A stretch of DNA of 15,754 bases from JBBCJT01 sp037190665 (lineage in GTDB: Bacteria > Pseudomonadota > Alphaproteobacteria > Acetobacterales > Acetobacteraceae). A program made the translations under genes and the position numbers. How positions within the stretch are numbered: position 1 is the stretch's first letter; each line of letters begins with the position of its first letter. This document shows, in pieces, positions 13,462 to 15,754 of this stretch. The stretch spans positions 1 through 15,754 of the forward strand of contig JBBCJT010000128.1 in assembly GCA_037190665.1 (NCBI GenBank). The letters run 5' to 3'. The notes under the pieces were generated by a model, which saw only the letters and a list, made by a program, of their open reading frames with translations, did no database searches and was not told the origin of the DNA.

Positions 13462-15328
13462 CGCGGCGATGACGTGCCGGATCGAGGATTATGCGCTGAT
13501 CGGCAACATGCTGTCCGCGGCCCTCGTCGGGCGGGACGGTTCGGTGGACTGGCTCTGCCTGCCGCGCTTCGACTCGCCCGCCTGCTTCGCCGCCCTGCTC
13601 GGCAGCGCGGAGAACGGCCGCTGGAAGATCGCGCCCGCCGACCCGGCCGCCCGCATCAGCCGGCGCTACCTGACGGACTCGGCCGTGCTCGAGACGCGCT
13701 TCGAGACCGCGACCGGCACCGTCACGCTGACGGATTTCATGCCGGCGCATGACGAGGCGCGCCATGTCGACCTGATCCGCATCGTCACCGGCGTGTCGGG
13801 CAGCGTCGATATGGAGATGGAGCTTGTGCTGCGCTTCGAGATGGGCCGGTCCGTGCCCTGGGTGCAGCGCAGGGATTACGGACTGAGCGCCATCGCGGGG
13901 CCGAACGCGGTGGAGCTGCATGCAAACCTGCCCCTCGAAGGGCATGACATGAAGACGCACGCGCGCTTCACCGTCCGCGAGGGGGACAGCGTGCCGCTTA
14001 CTCTCTCGTGGCACGCATCGAACCGGCAGCCGCATTTCGTGTCCGACCGCCGCGAGACGCTCGAACGCACGACGATCTGGTGGCAGGAATGGGTCAAGCG
14101 CGGCAGCTTCGCCGACATGCCGGAGGCGTGGCGCGAGCCGGTGGTCCGCTCGCTGATCACGCTGAAGATGCTGATCTACGCGCCGACCGGCGGCATCGTC
14201 GCAGCCCCCACCACCTCGCTGCCCGAGGCGATCGGCGGCACGCGCAACTGGGACTATCGCTACTGCTGGCTCCGCGATTCCGCGCTCACGCTCTACGCGC
14301 TGCTCAATGCCGGCTACCGGCAGGAAGCGGAGTGCTGGCGGCAGTGGCTGCTGCGCGCGGTCGCCGGTGCGCCGGAGCAGTTGCAGATCATGTACGGCAT
14401 CGCGGGCGAGCGCTGGCTGCCGGAGTTCGACGTGCCATGGCTCGCCGGTTTCGCCGGCAGCCTGCCGGTCCGCATCGGCAATGCCGCGGCCGGGCAGATG
14501 CAGCTCGATGTGTATGGCGAGCTGCTCGACACGCTCCATGCCGCGCGCGACGCCGAGCTGCAGCCGCAGGACGAGGCATGGCGACTGCAGAAGGTCCTGC
14601 TCTCCCATCTCGAGACGGTGTGGCAGACACCCGACCGCGGCATCTGGGAGGTGCGCGGACCGCCCCGCGCCTTCACGCATTCGCGGATGATGGCGTGGGT
14701 CGCGTTCGACCGCGCGGTCACCGCTGTCGAGCGCGCCGGCCTCGAAGGCCCGGTCGAGCGGTGGCGGCGGATCCGTCAGGACATCCACGACGAGATCTGC
14801 GCCCGCGGCTTCGATGCCGGCAAGAACAGCTTCGTGCAGTACTATGGCGGCACGGCGCTGGATGCGAGCCTGCTGCTGATGCCCCAGCTCGGCTTCCTGC
14901 CGCCCGGCGACCCGCGCGTCGCGGGGACCATCGCGGCGGTGGAGCGGGAGCTGATGCCGGGCGGCCTCGTGCAGCGTTATACGCCCGCCGGGACCGATGA
15001 CGGGATCGGCGGCTGCGAGGGCGCCTTCCTCGCGTGCAGCTTCTGGCTCGCCGATGCGTATGTGCTGACGGGGCGGCTGGACGACGCGCGGGCGCTGTTC
15101 GACCGGCTGCTCGGGCTTCGCAACGACCTGGGGCTGCTGGCCGAGGAGTACGACACCGGGGCCGGCCGCCTGCTCGGCAATTTTCCGCAGGCGTTCTCGC
15201 ATATCGGTCTGATCAACACCGCGCATAACCTCGTCACGGCGCAGGGACCGGCCCGGCAGCGCGCGGGCCGGGTCGCGCCAAGGAAACCGCAGCGCGTGGG
15301 CGATGGGGCGAAGGCTGGCGCGGGCTGA
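13451..15328 (+). CDS. GH15 family glucoamylase / trehalase-like glycoside hydrolase
   Basis: 625 residues, no signal peptide, so probably cytoplasmic. An N-terminal beta-sandwich-like domain (about 8-215; IEDYALIGNMLSAALVGRDG, SVDWLCLPRFDSPACF) precedes an (alpha/alpha)6 barrel (about 225-600). The GH15 signature GGTRNWDYRYCWLRDS is at 262-277. Candidate catalytic acid E400 lies in GIWEVRG and catalytic base E523 in CEGAFLACSFW. The end, LAEEYDTGAGRLLGN then FPQAFSHIGLINTA, is typical for bacterial GH15 proteins annotated as glucoamylase and, in mycobacteria, trehalase. It releases glucose from alpha-glucans or trehalose by inversion. The first ATG lies inside the SDR gene (11-nt overlap); a second ATG at 13469, just after the SDR stop, would give 619 residues and is equally plausible. 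The last 25 residues are basic and not family-like. Confidence 0.9.
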   Translation: MAADAAMTCRIEDYALIGNMLSAALVGRDGSVDWLCLPRFDSPACFAALLGSAENGRWKIAPADPAARISRRYLTDSAVLETRFETATGTVTLTDFMPAHDEARHVDLIRIVTGVSGSVDMEMELVLRFEMGRSVPWVQRRDYGLSAIAGPNAVELHANLPLEGHDMKTHARFTVREGDSVPLTLSWHASNRQPHFVSDRRETLERTTIWWQEWVKRGSFADMPEAWREPVVRSLITLKMLIYAPTGGIVAAPTTSLPEAIGGTRNWDYRYCWLRDSALTLYALLNAGYRQEAECWRQWLLRAVAGAPEQLQIMYGIAGERWLPEFDVPWLAGFAGSLPVRIGNAAAGQMQLDVYGELLDTLHAARDAELQPQDEAWRLQKVLLSHLETVWQTPDRGIWEVRGPPRAFTHSRMMAWVAFDRAVTAVERAGLEGPVERWRRIRQDIHDEICARGFDAGKNSFVQYYGGTALDASLLLMPQLGFLPPGDPRVAGTIAAVERELMPGGLVQRYTPAGTDDGIGGCEGAFLACSFWLADAYVLTGRLDDARALFDRLLGLRNDLGLLAEEYDTGAGRLLGNFPQAFSHIGLINTAHNLVTAQGPARQRAGRVAPRKPQRVGDGAKAGAG

Positions 15329-15754
15329 TCGGACGATGCGCCGGGGCGTGGGGGCGACAGGTGATGCCGGCGAACCTTGCTGACGCCCGATGTCCCCCGA
15401 ACGCGAGGAACCTCCTTCGCCTGCCTCGGGAGCTTTGCGAAACGGTTACGCTCCTTTCTCCCTCTCCCGCTTGCGGGAGAGGGCCGGGGTGAGGGGTGCG
15501 TGCGCTGGCGCGGCGGCGAGGTTCAGCCTCCGCCCAGACCCCCTCACCCTCCCGCGCGAGCGCGGGCCCCTCCCTCTCCCGCCGGGCGGGAGAGGGAATT
15601 CTGCGCGGCGCTCAGTGTCTTCATCCTCGCGCCCGCCTCCCGCGCAGCCGTCCGCACAGGTCCCGCGCGCGGGGGCCTGCCCGGTCAGCCGAAAGGCGGG
15701 CCGGCATGAGACCGCCGACGATGTGGATCCTATGCGCGCGCGAGCGGTCTCCGC
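15329..15754. other. Gene-free region at the right end
   Basis: No credible gene is seen here. It contains the opposed hairpin repeats at 15460-15596, described separately. A 110-codon plus-strand frame (15377-15709) and a long open minus-strand frame are only translations of the repeat (LPLPLAGEGRGEG and LTPALSRKRERE type) and are not counted as genes. Near the edge, GAGACCGC at 15708-15715 and its complement at 15744-15751 form an 8-bp inverted repeat. An ATG at 15706 opens 16 codons to the window end, and could begin a gene beyond it, but nothing supports it. Confidence 0.6.
15460..15596. repeat. Pair of opposed CCCTCTCCCGC palindromic repeats
   Basis: Hairpin A: arms 15460-15470 / 15473-15483 (CCCTCTCCCGC, loop TT), then ccggggtgagggg. 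Hairpin B: arms 15572-15583 / 15585-15596 (CCCTCTCCCGCC, one-base loop), preceded by ccccctcaccctcccgcg, which inverts the flank of hairpin A. A third perfect stem lies at 15551-15557 / 15560-15566. The whole 137 bp is therefore a composite of two copies in opposite orientation, like the bacterial interspersed mosaic elements. This sequence class is widespread in G+C-rich proteobacteria. A related copy lies at 6717-6740. It is downstream of the GH15 gene and could stabilise or end its transcript. Confidence 0.8.

Noticed and set aside
13262..15226. 654-codon minus-strand open frame opposite the GH15 gene
   Set aside because: Shadow frame; the plus strand carries complete GH15 signatures.
15377..15709. 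110-codon open frame on the plus strand
   Set aside because: It translates the palindromic repeats (LPLPLAGEGRGEG, PSPAGRERE), has no domain, and shows the low-complexity Pro/Arg composition of repeat shadows.
15706..15754. ATG near the right edge with 16 open codons
   Set aside because: Too short to judge, with no clear Shine-Dalgarno and no recognisable N-terminus.

Overview
The window is about 15.8 kb of very G+C-rich chromosomal DNA. It is gene-dense, with short intergenic gaps, overlapping start/stop codons, many GTG/ATG starts and G+C-rich palindromes. Gene content and arrangement (a D-aminopeptidase-like hydrolase beside peptide-binding proteins, metX-metW divergent from hisC-tyrC, a family-15 glucoamylase next to a glucose-dehydrogenase-like reductase) suggest an alphaproteobacterium, most likely Rhodospirillales/Acetobacteraceae (Roseomonas-like). 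That placement is inference from composition and synteny; no rRNA or other marker gene is present.

Layout. Positions 1-205 hold a perfect 17-bp-arm hairpin and a cluster of G+C-rich palindromes. 206-4918 (+) is a peptide-use cluster: a serine hydrolase of the D-aminopeptidase (DAP) type and two tandem, closely related periplasmic family-5 substrate-binding proteins, with no permease or ATPase alongside. 5013-6737 (+) encodes a membrane-anchored TPR protein of unknown role whose last codons lie in a dispersed palindromic repeat. 6767-7960 (-) encodes a class II Fic AMP-transferase fused to a C-terminal winged helix, with an A+T-rich dyad directly upstream of its start that looks like an operator. 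7961-8630 is an A+T-richer patch: it carries a decayed second copy of the tyrC 3' end, then a small TM2-domain membrane protein gene (+), then a large inverted repeat at the tyrC stop codon.

8632-10600 (-) is the hisC-tyrC pair (aminotransferase and cyclohexadienyl/prephenate dehydrogenase, 8-nt overlap), covering the last steps of tyrosine synthesis and a histidine/aromatic transamination. It diverges from 10740-12517 (+), metX-metW (homoserine acylation for methionine, 1-nt overlap). 12679-15328 (+) is a two-gene unit: a short-chain dehydrogenase resembling glucose 1-dehydrogenase, and a GH15 glucoamylase/trehalase-like enzyme overlapping it by 11 nt. Together they could release glucose from an alpha-glucan or trehalose and oxidise it. 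15329-15754 has no credible gene; it holds two opposed copies of a widespread 'CCCTCTCCCGC...' hairpin repeat.

The core metabolic genes are ordinary. The accessory interest lies in the Fic operator, the tyrC 3'-end duplication around the TM2 gene, the conserved identical block and hairpin in the duplicated binding-protein genes, and the repeat captured in a coding sequence. I did not find evidence for a wholly new multi-gene system.
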